The notes beneath the pieces are model-generated. The model had not been told where the DNA came from. It saw only the letters and a list, made by a program, of their open reading frames with translations, and did not search any database. The translations under genes and the position numbers were made by a program. Of a DNA stretch of 64,000 bases, positions 45,497 to 53,960 are shown piece by piece (the first letter of the stretch is position 1; the number at the start of each line of letters is the position of its first letter). The stretch lies in contig NW_008705581.1 of assembly GCF_000186865.1 (NCBI RefSeq), positions 169,090 through 233,089 on the forward strand, written 5' to 3'. Source of the DNA: Aureococcus anophagefferens (taxonomy: Eukaryota; Sar; Pelagophyceae; Pelagomonadales; Pelagomonadaceae).

Positions 45497-47148
45497 ATGA
45501 AGGTCGCCGTCGCCATCGCGTGCGCTGCGGGCGCTGCTGCCTTCGTGTCTCCGACGCGTTCCGCACTTAAAGCGCCGGCCCGCGTGGCCGCGCCGGCCCG
45601 CGTGGCGCCGACGGCCCTCGCGCTGCCCTCTTTGCGCCGCGGCGCGCCCAAGACGGTCCTCCGCGCCGAGGCGTCCGCGGCGACGGAGAAGAAGGGCTTC
45701 CCCGTCGACGTGCGTAGGCCGAACCCGCCCCCGCGCGCCGCCGCCGCGCGCGACCGCTCCCCCCGCCGCCGCGCGCGGCCGCTCCCGCGAAACCCCGCGC
45801 GCGCGAAACCCGAGTCCCCGGCGCAGATCCCGCTGCTGTCGTACTTCTTCTTCTGGTACCTGGGCAACTACTACTACAACATCGCCAACAAGCAGGCGCT
45901 CAACGCCGCCGGCGGCGCCCTGGGCTACCCCATGACGATCTCGACGCTCCAGCTCGGGCGGGACGAGGGTGATTCAAGATCGCTTCAACACGAGTGTTCC
46001 GCTCGCGATCGTTCCAGAAAAAGCATCCACGCGTCGAGAGCGCTCCGAGAGATGATCGCTCGCCCAAAAATTAGCCGAAACGAGCGGAAAACGGCCGAGA
46101 TCGGAGCCTTTGACGTCGGGCATGTCGCACCCTTGTCCCGCCCAGGCTCCAGCTCGGCATCGGCGCCATCTACGCGATGTTCCTCTGGATCGCGCCCGAC
46201 GCGCGGTCCTTCCCGAAGATCAAGCCCGCCGACATCGTCAAGCTGCTGCCCGTGGCCTTCTGCGCCGCCGGCGCCCACGCGGGCTCCGTCTTCGCGCTGT
46301 CCGCGGGCGCGGTGTCGTTCGGCCAGATCGTCAAGGCCGCCGAGCCCGCGTTCGCCGCGGTCATCGGCGTGTCCCTCTACGGCAAGCAGATCAGCAAGGC
46401 CAAGTGGCTCTGCCTCATCCCCGTCATCGGCGGCGTCGTCCTCGCGTCGCTCAAGGAGCTCGACTTCGCCGTGTCGGCGCCAGGGCAGGAAAAAAGAGCG
46501 AAATTCCCAACTTCAAAGGCTCTCCTATCTCGGCCGTTTTCCGCTCGTTTCGGCTGATTTTTGGACGATCGATCATCTCTCGGAACGATCTCGAAGCGTG
46601 GATGCTTTTCCGGAACGCGCGCGCGCGGAACACTCACGTTGAAGCGACGTTGAATCATTCTTTTCCTGCCCAGGTCGGCGCTCGTCGCCGCGTCGATCGC
46701 GAACGTCTTCGCGGCGTTCAAGGGCAACGAGAACGCCAAGTGCATGGAGACGCCGGGCCTCAAGGACCGCCTCGGCTCCGTGGGCAACCAGTTCGCGTTG
46801 ACGACGATCCTCTCCTTCCTCATGTCCATCCCCCTCGTCATGGTGACCGGGGAGTCGTTCGCGGGCTTCTCGGAGCTCTGGAAGACGAACCCCGTCGTCC
46901 GCCTCAACGTCATCGCGTCGGGCCTCTTCTTCTACGGCTACAACGAGCTCGCGACCATGACCATCAAGAAGACGTCCGCCGTCACGCAGTCCGTCGCGAA
47001 CACGGCCAAGCGCGTCATCGTCATCGTCGGCGTCGCCATCGTCATGGGCGAGAGCCTCAACCCGCTCAAGCTCGCGGGCTGCGCCATCGGCATCGGCGGC
47101 GTCTTCCTCTACTCCGTCATCGACCAGCTCGTCGGCAAGAAGAAGTAG
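45497..47148 (+). CDS. Plastid triose-phosphate/phosphate translocator family member
   Basis: Four exons (45497-45709, 45827-45945, 46146-46472 and 46674-47148) give 377 residues. The start MKVAVAIACAAGAAAFVSP has the Phe at the signal-peptide cleavage site that directs proteins into red-lineage plastids. The carrier has about ten helices. Landmarks are SYFFFWYLGNYYYNIANKQA, LGYPMTISTLQLG, FGQIVKAAEPAFAAVIGVSL, and NELATMTIKKTSAVTQSVAN, which matches the TPT/PPT substrate-site region with Lys. It probably exports triose phosphate or 3-phosphoglycerate from the plastid; the exact substrate is unknown. It carries one conventional intron and two introners in opposite orientations. Confidence 0.88.
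45710..45826 (+). other. Conventional 117-bp intron in the translocator gene
   Basis: Donor GTGCGTAG and acceptor GGCGCAG; length is a multiple of three and the sequence is open, so it could be read as Arg/Pro-rich protein. Removing it joins GFPVD to IPLLSYFFFWYL, as the family requires. Confidence 0.75.
45954..46145 (-). mobile_element. Introner element, type A, diverged ends, in the translocator gene
   Basis: The 192-bp element lies between copies of gctccagc (45946-45953 and 46146-46153). The intron is 45946-46145 with a GC donor (GCTCCAGC) and acceptor CCGCCCAG. The ends have several changes (tcgggcgggacgag and cttgtcccgcccag). The core is antisense to the gene. Splicing restores ISTLQLGIGAIY. 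Confidence 0.92.
46481..46673 (+). mobile_element. Introner element, type A, in the translocator gene
   Basis: The 193-bp element lies between copies of gtcggcgc (46473-46480 and 46674-46681). The intron is 46473-46673: donor GTCGGCGC, acceptor CTGCCCAG. The core is in sense orientation. Splicing restores DFAVSALVAASIANV. It is very similar to the copy in La. Confidence 0.94.
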
Positions 47149-47682
47149 GGCGGCGGGTCACGGCGCCGCCAGGTCTCGGGGGGCCGCCGCCGGGCCGCCC
47201 CCCGGCCACCAATTCGCCGGCGCGCGCGCGCGTTTCCGCGCGGCGCCGCGCGCCCACACACGCCGAGTTTATCGTTGACGCATCTAGTGGACGCATGTCT
47301 GGCGCGGGCGACGGCGACGCGTCGGTTCAACCCTCACGCTTGAAAGCCTCTTGAAGGCTTCGTGCGCTGCGCCGAGCACACATGAGCGAAACGTAGCATG
47401 CAATGAATCGTCGATCAACGTTCCTAAGGGGGAATTCTAAGCTTCTGTGAGCCATCGAATTTATATACGTTTAATTCCGTTAAATCTGGGGCTGTTGTAA
47501 GCCATTCGATCACCCAGCTCGTTGACAAATGCTTCTAACTAGTTGACGACGGCAACGTGTTACGTTGCACTGCTAATGAAATCGCGAGCTGATCGGCTTC
47601 TCGCGGCGTCGGCGCGTCGGCCTCGCCGCGTCTCGCATCGTCGCAGCGGCGCGCCGCCCGCCTGCGCCGCGCCTCCCGCGCC
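47149..47682. other. Intergenic region
   Basis: About 530 bp. The stretch 47400-47560 is AT-rich and has two related pieces, gagccatcgaa and aagccattcga. No gene is supported; the promoter of the zinc-finger gene lies here. Confidence 0.5.
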
Positions 47683-50361
47683 ATGTCGGGCTACTACGAC
47701 GGCTACGACGGCATCCCGGACTACGGCGGGCCGCGCCACGAGGGCCGCGACCACCGCGTCGTCGACACGAAGGACGTCGTCGCCAACGACTGGGTGGGCC
47801 ACGCCTACGACCCGGCCGGCGGCCTGACGTACGCGAACCCGGCGGGCCCGAGCCTGCCGGAGTCGCGGAAGCGGCCGCGGCCGCCGCCGCCGCCGCCGCC
47901 GCCGCCGGAGGAGGACGACATCCCCGGCTACGTGCCCTCGCCGTCCGTCGCCGCTTTGATGGGCGTCGACGTGCCCCTCGTCGGGTCGCGCGACATGACC
48001 GTCGGCGAGGGCCGCGACTGCTCCAAGGACTGGCGGTGCCCGCAGTGCGCGAACGTCAACTACTCCGGCCGCAAGTGGTGCAACCGGTGCCGCGAGCCGC
48101 TGCCGCGGGACCCGGAGTTCGTCGGCGCCACGGGCAAGGTCTCCGCGAACCCCTGGGCGAACCGCGACACGTCCAAGGACTGGCGCTGCCCCGGCTGCTC
48201 GAACCTCAACTACGCGGGCCGCCGCGCGTGCAACCGGTGCCAGATGCCGCAGCCCGAGGACCTCAAAGACGGCGGCAACGTGCAGACCGTGCCCATCAAC
48301 CCGGCCATCGCGCCGACGATCAAGCTCGGCGCGGCGGCGCCGCCGCCCGCGGACCAGACGCGGAACCCGCAGTGGGACGGCCGCGGCGGCGGCTTGGGCC
48401 CGCTCCTGCCGCCGCCGCGCAAACCGGGCGTCAACGCCGGCGCCGACCGGCCGGACCCGGGCCCGCGCCGCGACGGCGCCCAGGACTGGCGCTGCCCGAC
48501 GTGCAACAACGTCAACTACAGCGGCCGGCTCACGTGCAACAAGTGCAAGTACCCGATCCCGCGCGACGGCTACGCGGCGGCGCACGGCGGGTCCCTCGAG
48601 GGCTACGAAAGATTGCGCGTGCCCGCGGACGAGGGCCGCGCGCCGCGGACCGCGCGCCGCGATTCCGCCTTCGACTGGAAGTGCGGGACCTGCGCGAACA
48701 CGAACTACAGCGGCCGCCTCGCGTGCAACAAGTGCCTCAAGCCCGTGCCGCCGCCGGGCTACGTCGAACTCGTGCCCCCGACGGCGCGGGGCTTCCCGGG
48801 CGGCGACACGGGCCACGGGCTGCACGACCACGGCTACCACGACGAGGGCGCGCGGCCCTTCGGGGGCCCGCCGCCGCCGCCGGGGCCGGCCTACGGGTTG
48901 CCCGTGGCCCAGCACGCCCTCCGCCACGCGGTGGCGGACCCGCACGAGCTCGACCGGCGCTACGCGGCCGCGCCGACGTGGAACGACGTCCTCGAGCTGT
49001 GGTCCGGCCGCGGCGCGCCGACGGCGGCGAATTTGGCCAACGCGCTGAGCCGTTTGGGCAAGGTCGGCGGCGACGACCGGTCCGCGGCGCACGCCGCGCG
49101 CCACGACCGGCGCTTCGCGGCGCTGCTGCGGGAGCTCCGGAGCCGCATCTGCGACGACCCGGAGTACCTCGGCCCGCGGCAACTGGGCAACGTCGCGCAC
49201 GCCTTGGCGCGCCTCGGCGCGGGCAAGGGCCACATGGACGGCGAGCGGGCCTTCCAGTCCCTGGGCCGCGCGGCGGCGCCGCGCGCCGCGGCCTTCGACG
49301 CGCGGGAGCTCGCGAACACGGCCTGGGCCTTCGCGACGGCCGGCGTCGACGCGCCGGAGCTGATGCGCGCGTTCGCGGCGCGCGCGGCGGACAAGGTGGT
49401 GGACTACGACGTCCGCGAGCTGGCGAACCTCGTCTGGGCTCTGGCGAAATTGGGCAAGGGGCCGGCGTCGTCGCCCGAGGCCGCGCGGCTCTTCGAGGCC
49501 GCGGCGTCTTCCGCGGCGGACCGCGCGGCGCAGCTGTCGTCGCAGCAGGTCGCGAAGCTGCTCTGGTCCTACGCGGCCGTCGGGCTGCGGCACGAGTTGC
49601 TCTTCCACGCGCTGTGCGGCCGCGCGCGCGCGGACCTGGCGTCCTACGGCCCGCTCTCGGTCGCAACGTCCGCGTGGGCGCTCGCCAAGGCGGGCCACCG
49701 CGACGACGCGTTGATGGCGGCGCTCGCGGGCGTCGTCGCCGCCAAGGCGTCCGACTTCGGGCCGGGCGCGATCGTCGACGCGGCCGACGCGCTCGACGCC
49801 GTCGGAGGGCACGCGGCGGCGCTCGACGCCGCGCTCGCCGCGGCCGCGCGGCGCGCGGCGGCGCTCGCGACGCCCGCGCTCCTCCGGCTGCTCGACGTCC
49901 TCGCGCGCGGCGCGGGCGCCGAGTCGATCCCGGCGTTCCAGAGCGCCGTCGGCAGCCGCGCGGACGCCCTCGAACCGGGCGAGGTCGTCGCGTTCGCGCA
50001 GGGCTTCGCGAAGCTCCCGGGAGACCCCGGCCGCGTCTTCGAGGCGCTGGCGAGCCGCGCGGCCCAGCGGCGCACGTTCCTCGACTCGCAGCAGAAGCTC
50101 GCGCTCGAGGCCGCGCTGCTCGAGAAGGGCAAGGCCGCGCTGCTGCCCGCGGGCTTCTTCCGCGACGCGCTGCGGAGCGACGCCGCGTTCCAGCGGTCCG
50201 CGGACGAGCCCGCCTTCCTCGAGGAGCCCGACGAGCCCGCGCCGCCGCCGCCGCCGCCGCCGCCGAAGCCGCCCAAGGTCGACGCGCCGCTCCTGCCGCC
50301 GTCGCTCACGTCGAAGCTCGCCGCGGACTTCGACGTGGGCATCCCGGGGTTCCGGAAGTAA
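47683..50361 (+). CDS. RanBP2-type zinc-finger protein with helical RNA-binding repeats
   Basis: The frame encodes 892 residues. Four zinc fingers of the RanBP2 type are spread over residues about 110-355, each with W-x-C-x2-C, N-Y and C-x2-C: DWRCPQCANVNYSGRKWCNR, DWRCPGCSNLNYAGRRACNR, DWRCPTCNNVNYSGRLTCNK and DWKCGTCANTNYSGRLACNK. Such fingers bind single-stranded RNA. The second half is a set of helical repeats: RELANTAWAFATAGVDAPEL, RELANLVWALAKLGKGP, LSVATSAWALAKAGHRD. These resemble the OPR or FASTK-type repeats of organelle RNA-binding proteins. Pro-rich linkers separate the parts. An organelle or nuclear RNA-processing factor is likely; no targeting peptide is clear. Stop to next stop is 7 bp. 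Confidence 0.82.
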   Translation: MSGYYDGYDGIPDYGGPRHEGRDHRVVDTKDVVANDWVGHAYDPAGGLTYANPAGPSLPESRKRPRPPPPPPPPPEEDDIPGYVPSPSVAALMGVDVPLVGSRDMTVGEGRDCSKDWRCPQCANVNYSGRKWCNRCREPLPRDPEFVGATGKVSANPWANRDTSKDWRCPGCSNLNYAGRRACNRCQMPQPEDLKDGGNVQTVPINPAIAPTIKLGAAAPPPADQTRNPQWDGRGGGLGPLLPPPRKPGVNAGADRPDPGPRRDGAQDWRCPTCNNVNYSGRLTCNKCKYPIPRDGYAAAHGGSLEGYERLRVPADEGRAPRTARRDSAFDWKCGTCANTNYSGRLACNKCLKPVPPPGYVELVPPTARGFPGGDTGHGLHDHGYHDEGARPFGGPPPPPGPAYGLPVAQHALRHAVADPHELDRRYAAAPTWNDVLELWSGRGAPTAANLANALSRLGKVGGDDRSAAHAARHDRRFAALLRELRSRICDDPEYLGPRQLGNVAHALARLGAGKGHMDGERAFQSLGRAAAPRAAAFDARELANTAWAFATAGVDAPELMRAFAARAADKVVDYDVRELANLVWALAKLGKGPASSPEAARLFEAAASSAADRAAQLSSQQVAKLLWSYAAVGLRHELLFHALCGRARADLASYGPLSVATSAWALAKAGHRDDALMAALAGVVAAKASDFGPGAIVDAADALDAVGGHAAALDAALAAAARRAAALATPALLRLLDVLARGAGAESIPAFQSAVGSRADALEPGEVVAFAQGFAKLPGDPGRVFEALASRAAQRRTFLDSQQKLALEAALLEKGKAALLPAGFFRDALRSDAAFQRSADEPAFLEEPDEPAPPPPPPPPKPPKVDAPLLPPSLTSKLAADFDVGIPGFRK

Positions 50362-50368
50362 AAAAGCG

Positions 50369-51127
50369 TTACACCGTCGCGTCGCGCCAGTACGCGAGGA
50401 TGTGGGCGAAGGCGACGTCGGGGAGGCGCCGGTTCCGGAGGAGCGTGTCGTAGAGGCCCGCGGACGACCGCGTCGCGCGGCCCCGGTCGACGAGCGACGG
50501 CAGCTCGCGCCGGAGGGCGAGGAGCTCCGCCGGGGCGGCGGCCCACGCGCTCCATCCGCCCGCCTTGCCCACCTCCCAGAGGAACCGCTTCGTGATTCCG
50601 CCGTGAAGAGCGCGATATATGGCGTCGTTGCCGTGTACGTCGCGCGCGACCAATGAGGCCCCACGGCTCAGGAGCAGCTTGCACATGGCGTAGTTCCCGC
50701 ACTGGGCGCCGAGCATGAGCGCCGTGCTATCTGTGTGATCGGGATCATCGACTCCGGCGCCCGCGTCGAGCAGGATGTTCACCGCCTCGCGTTGGTTATA
50801 CATAGCCGCGATGTGGATCGGCATGTCCCATTGTTCCACATCACCGCGCCTAGCGGAGACGCTGGCGCCCGCCGCCAGTAGCCATCGCATGGCGTCACAC
50901 CAGCCGCGGTCCGCTGCGTGATATAGGGGGGGTGCTCCAAGCTGTGGACTTATATCAGGATCGTAGTACACATCCGTCGCGGTTACCGTCAGGCTGCAGG
51001 GTAAGTCGAGGTCGAAGTCAATGGAGTCATTATAATCGCCCCAGATCTGTGCGAGGAAAGAACGCTGCGCGTCGAATGGAGCCTCCTCTGCGTCAAGCGG
51101 GGCATCCAGTGCATCGAGATGCTCCAT
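50369..51127 (-). CDS. Ankyrin-repeat protein, paralogue of the 35356-36135 gene
   Basis: The frame encodes 252 residues. Ankyrin units are APPLYHAADRGWCDAMRWLL, DMPIHIAAMYNQREAVNILL and STALMLGAQCGNYAMCKLLL. The C-terminal block AGGWSAWAAAPAELLALRRE, LPSLVDRGRAT and AHILAYWRDAT matches the end of the other ankyrin gene. The C-terminal codons are GC-rich, but the ankyrin part (about 50580-51127) is noticeably less GC-rich. Role unknown; protein binding is expected. Confidence 0.8.
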   Translation of the reverse strand: MEHLDALDAPLDAEEAPFDAQRSFLAQIWGDYNDSIDFDLDLPCSLTVTATDVYYDPDISPQLGAPPLYHAADRGWCDAMRWLLAAGASVSARRGDVEQWDMPIHIAAMYNQREAVNILLDAGAGVDDPDHTDSTALMLGAQCGNYAMCKLLLSRGASLVARDVHGNDAIYRALHGGITKRFLWEVGKAGGWSAWAAAPAELLALRRELPSLVDRGRATRSSAGLYDTLLRNRRLPDVAFAHILAYWRDATV

Positions 51128-51249
51128 GCCGGACCTCCGGCTCTATTTGAAACAGCAAATTGAATTCATCATTCGGCTCATAAATTCATTGAAGCGAAGC
51201 GAGTGAAGCAGCCCGACGCCCACGGCGTCGCGCTCGTCGCGCCGTCCAG

Positions 51250-51702
51250 ATGTGGCACCGCCATCTCACCCTGGCCCTCGCCTTGGCGGGCACCGTCGCC
51301 TACAAGCCGCGCACGCGCAAAGGTCGAACGGACAAGGACGTGGAACGGAGAGAGGCGTCGAGCGCGAGCTTCGACAAGATGCACGACGACTACTGCGCCG
51401 CCACGGACAAGGATGTGAGCCCCGTCTGCGCGGACTGGGCCAAGCGCAAGAACATGGAGCACCGGGGCAAGGCGCCGAAGCCCCACAAGGACGAGGTGAA
51501 GGCCATGCACGAGAAATTCTGCGGCGACCCGAAAAACGCCGCCGCGTCGCAGTGCGCGCGCCGCGCGCGCGCGGCCGAGACGAAGCAGCTCCCGGGCTGG
51601 AAGGAGTCGCGCGGCAAGGAGCGGAACCGGCGGCTGCAGCGGGAGAGACACAAGGAGGCCACGGGCCGACGATGGCGCGGCGCGCTGCAGCCCGATCTCT
51701 GA
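51250..51702 (+). CDS. Small secreted Cys-motif protein
   Basis: The frame encodes 150 residues. A signal peptide (MWHRHLTLALALAGTVAY) is followed by two related units: FDKMHDDYCAATDKDVSPVC and VKAMHEKFCGDPKNAAASQC. Each has M-H-x2-(Y/F)-C and a second Cys 12-13 residues later. The C-terminus is very basic (KERNRRLQRERHKEATGRR). I do not recognise a family; the pairs may form disulphides. Divergent from the ankyrin gene by about 120 bp. Confidence 0.65.
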   Translation: MWHRHLTLALALAGTVAYKPRTRKGRTDKDVERREASSASFDKMHDDYCAATDKDVSPVCADWAKRKNMEHRGKAPKPHKDEVKAMHEKFCGDPKNAAASQCARRARAAETKQLPGWKESRGKERNRRLQRERHKEATGRRWRGALQPDL

Positions 51703-52224
51703 GCGGCGCGCCGCGAAGCGACGAAGCTCTTGAGGCGAGAAGAGCACTCGAGCGAGCTCCACGACGTCGAGGCGTGAAGCGCCGTCGCGCGCCGCGTCAA
51801 ATCGCGAAACGTCTTCGGTCGCTGACGAAAAACCGAACATATTTGCTACTACCAACGTCACTCTTCGGAGAATGACGACAGCCTTAGAACAGATACCCGA
51901 GACCCCCCGCGCGGCGACGAGTCGTCGCGAGTCGGTCGCGCGCTCGGCGGCTCACGCGCGCGCCCGCCGCAGGTACCAGTTTTCCTGAGCAAACAGGCGC
52001 CGCTGAGCTTTTAAGCTCGCGGTCGTCGGCGCCGTCTTCGTCTTCGCGATCGTGTGGGGCCAGCTGCTTCTGAAGCCGCCCCCGGCGCCGACGCCGCGGC
52101 CCACGGCGGCGCCGGTCGCGGCGCCGAAGGTGCCGATCCCGCGCGCGCCGCGCGCGTCGACCGCGGCCTCCGCGCGCTGGCCTTCTCTTGAGGCCCCACT
52201 TTGCGCATAGCGACCCCGACCTCT
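51703..52224. other. Intergenic region with gene fragment
   Basis: About 520 bp. The left half (51780-51900) has no pattern. The right half holds the open fragment listed next. Confidence 0.4.
52007..52210 (+). pseudogene. Possible fragment of a membrane-anchored protein gene
   Basis: An open stretch without a start codon reads AFKLAVVGAVFVFAIVWGQL, then KPPPAPTPRPTAAPVAAPKV, and ends at a TAG at 52208-52210. A hydrophobic segment followed by a Pro/Ala stalk is typical of the N-terminus of a Golgi enzyme. No start, no splice signals and no continuation are seen, so it could be a relic or a lone exon. Confidence 0.35.
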
Positions 52225-53826
52225 CTAAGTTACGTCGTCGCAGGGGCGCCAGGCGCCGTCGACGACGACGGGGGCGCAGCCGAGGGCCGCGACGGGCGGG
52301 ACGGCCGTCGCGCGGTAGGCGTCGAGCCGCGCGTCGAGGGCCGCGAGGACGTCGGGGAACTCAACTGCCCGGTCGACACGCTCGCACGGGTCCGCCGCGA
52401 CGTCGAAGAGGCACGGCGCCGCGACGCACTGGCGCCGCGTCGCGTTCGCGTCCGCGGGCTCCGGCGCCGCGCCGCAGTCGACGACGGAGCGGGGGTGCGC
52501 CTCCTGGCCCGGCGGCCGCGTCCAGCCGGCCTCGGAGTCGGGCCGCACGGTCCCGATGCGCAAAAACTTCCAGTCGCCGACGATCAGGGCCTCGCCGTGG
52601 ACCGTGTCGTTGCTGCCCGGCGCGTGCGCCTCGAGCAGGAGCTCGTCCCGGCCCGGCGCGCCGCGCGCGAGGACGTCGTAGGAGTCGACGCCGTCGCCGG
52701 GCGCGAGCGGCGGGTTCAAAACGAGCGGCCCGCCGCCCGCGAAGCGGTAGAGCGTCGGGAACCAGTCGACGGCGTGGAGCTTCGCGCGGGACGCGGACGA
52801 CTTCGCGACGCCCGGCGCCTTGAGCAGGCCGACGACGCGCGTGCCGCCCTCGTAGAGCGTGTTCTTGCCCCCCCGGAGGGGCCAGTTGTTCGACGCGGTG
52901 CCCTCGTCGCCGTTCGTCGGGCCGCCGTTGTCCGAGACGAAGACGACGACCGCGTCGTCGTAGGCGCGCCTCGCCTTGAGCGCGCCCGTCACGTTGCCGA
53001 CGGCCTCGTCCAGGGCGCTCACCATGCCGCTCACGTTCCGCCGCGGCCCCGCGGGGACGTGGCCGAAGGGTTCGAGGTAGCGCGCGGGAACTTCGAGCGG
53101 CCAGTGCACGTTCTGCCAGGCCACGTACAAAAAGTAGGGCGTCGACGCTGATGCCACGACGTCGACGGCGCGGTCCGTGAAGCTGTAGGCGGAGTAGACG
53201 CCGTCGTAGGCCCACGCCGTCGTTTCGTTGTTCGCGAAGTCGTAGGCGCCCGCGCAGTCGTGAGCGAAATAGTCCTCGGCGCCGGACCAGTAGCCCAAGA
53301 AGGAATCGAAGCCACGGCCCGTGGGCAGCGCCGCGCGCGTGTTCTGGCCCAGGTGCCACTTGCCGACGGCGTGCGTTTCGTAGCCGAGCCGCCGGAGCGC
53401 TTCGGGGAGGAGCTCGTACTCGAGGCTTAGGTGGTAGGCCGTGCCCTGGGCGAAGGGCATGTAGATGCCGTGGTGGATCGCGTGGCGCCCGCTGAGCATG
53501 GACGCGCGGCTCGGCGAACAGACGGGATGCGTGTGGTAGTTCAGGAGATCGACGCCGTCGGCCGCGAGGGCGTCGAGGCGGGGCGTCGGGATCTGCTTGG
53601 AGCCGTGGAAGCCCACGTCGTTGAACCCGAGGTCGTCGGCGACGAGGAAGAGGATGTTCGGGGCCGGGCTTGCCGCGGCGGCCAGCGCCGGGAGGGCGGC
53701 TCGGAGCGCCGTCCTGGCGGCACGCGCGCACGAGCTCCGCGAGGAGATCCGGGTCGTCCGCGAGGCGCCGGGCGCACGCGTCCGCGCCGAGGTTCGACGC
53801 GAGCTGGTCCGCCGCGGCAGCCCCAT
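52225..53826 (-). CDS. Arylsulfatase-type sulfatase
   Basis: The frame encodes 533 residues from a Met at 53826; the true start is uncertain because no good signal peptide precedes the catalytic part. The domain starts APNILFLVADDLGFNDVGFH with the metal-binding Asp pair. The formylglycine site is PVCSPSRASMLSGRHAIHHG (about residue 102), C-x-P-S-R complete. Later motifs are THAVGKWHLGQ, FVSDNGGPTNGDEG and LRGGKNTLYEGGTRV, typical of arylsulfatases A/B/I/J. The enzyme hydrolyses sulfate esters, probably on polysaccharides. In the window a sulfotransferase also occurs, but they are 10 kb apart. The upstream part overlaps the IF-2 start region and may contain an unseen exon. Confidence 0.82.
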   Translation of the reverse strand: MGLPRRTSSRRTSARTRAPGASRTTRISSRSSCARAARTALRAALPALAAAASPAPNILFLVADDLGFNDVGFHGSKQIPTPRLDALAADGVDLLNYHTHPVCSPSRASMLSGRHAIHHGIYMPFAQGTAYHLSLEYELLPEALRRLGYETHAVGKWHLGQNTRAALPTGRGFDSFLGYWSGAEDYFAHDCAGAYDFANNETTAWAYDGVYSAYSFTDRAVDVVASASTPYFLYVAWQNVHWPLEVPARYLEPFGHVPAGPRRNVSGMVSALDEAVGNVTGALKARRAYDDAVVVFVSDNGGPTNGDEGTASNNWPLRGGKNTLYEGGTRVVGLLKAPGVAKSSASRAKLHAVDWFPTLYRFAGGGPLVLNPPLAPGDGVDSYDVLARGAPGRDELLLEAHAPGSNDTVHGEALIVGDWKFLRIGTVRPDSEAGWTRPPGQEAHPRSVVDCGAAPEPADANATRRQCVAAPCLFDVAADPCERVDRAVEFPDVLAALDARLDAYRATAVPPVAALGCAPVVVDGAWRPCDDVT

Positions 53827-53960
53827 CGTCGCGCCCCGACGGGCGACGCAAACCTCAACGCTTTGCGCAGAGCTGCGGCTGAAGTCGTCGTGCTTGAAGC
53901 TGCGTAGTGACGGCCCATAGGCGACGGGCTGGTGCATCAGCTCGGTTGCCAGCAGAGCCA

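Noticed and set aside
47560..50664. Open frame of 1034 codons on the minus strand
   Set aside because: It is antisense to the RanBP2 zinc-finger gene, with composition typical of shadow frames (Arg, Ala, Val, Gly) and no family features.
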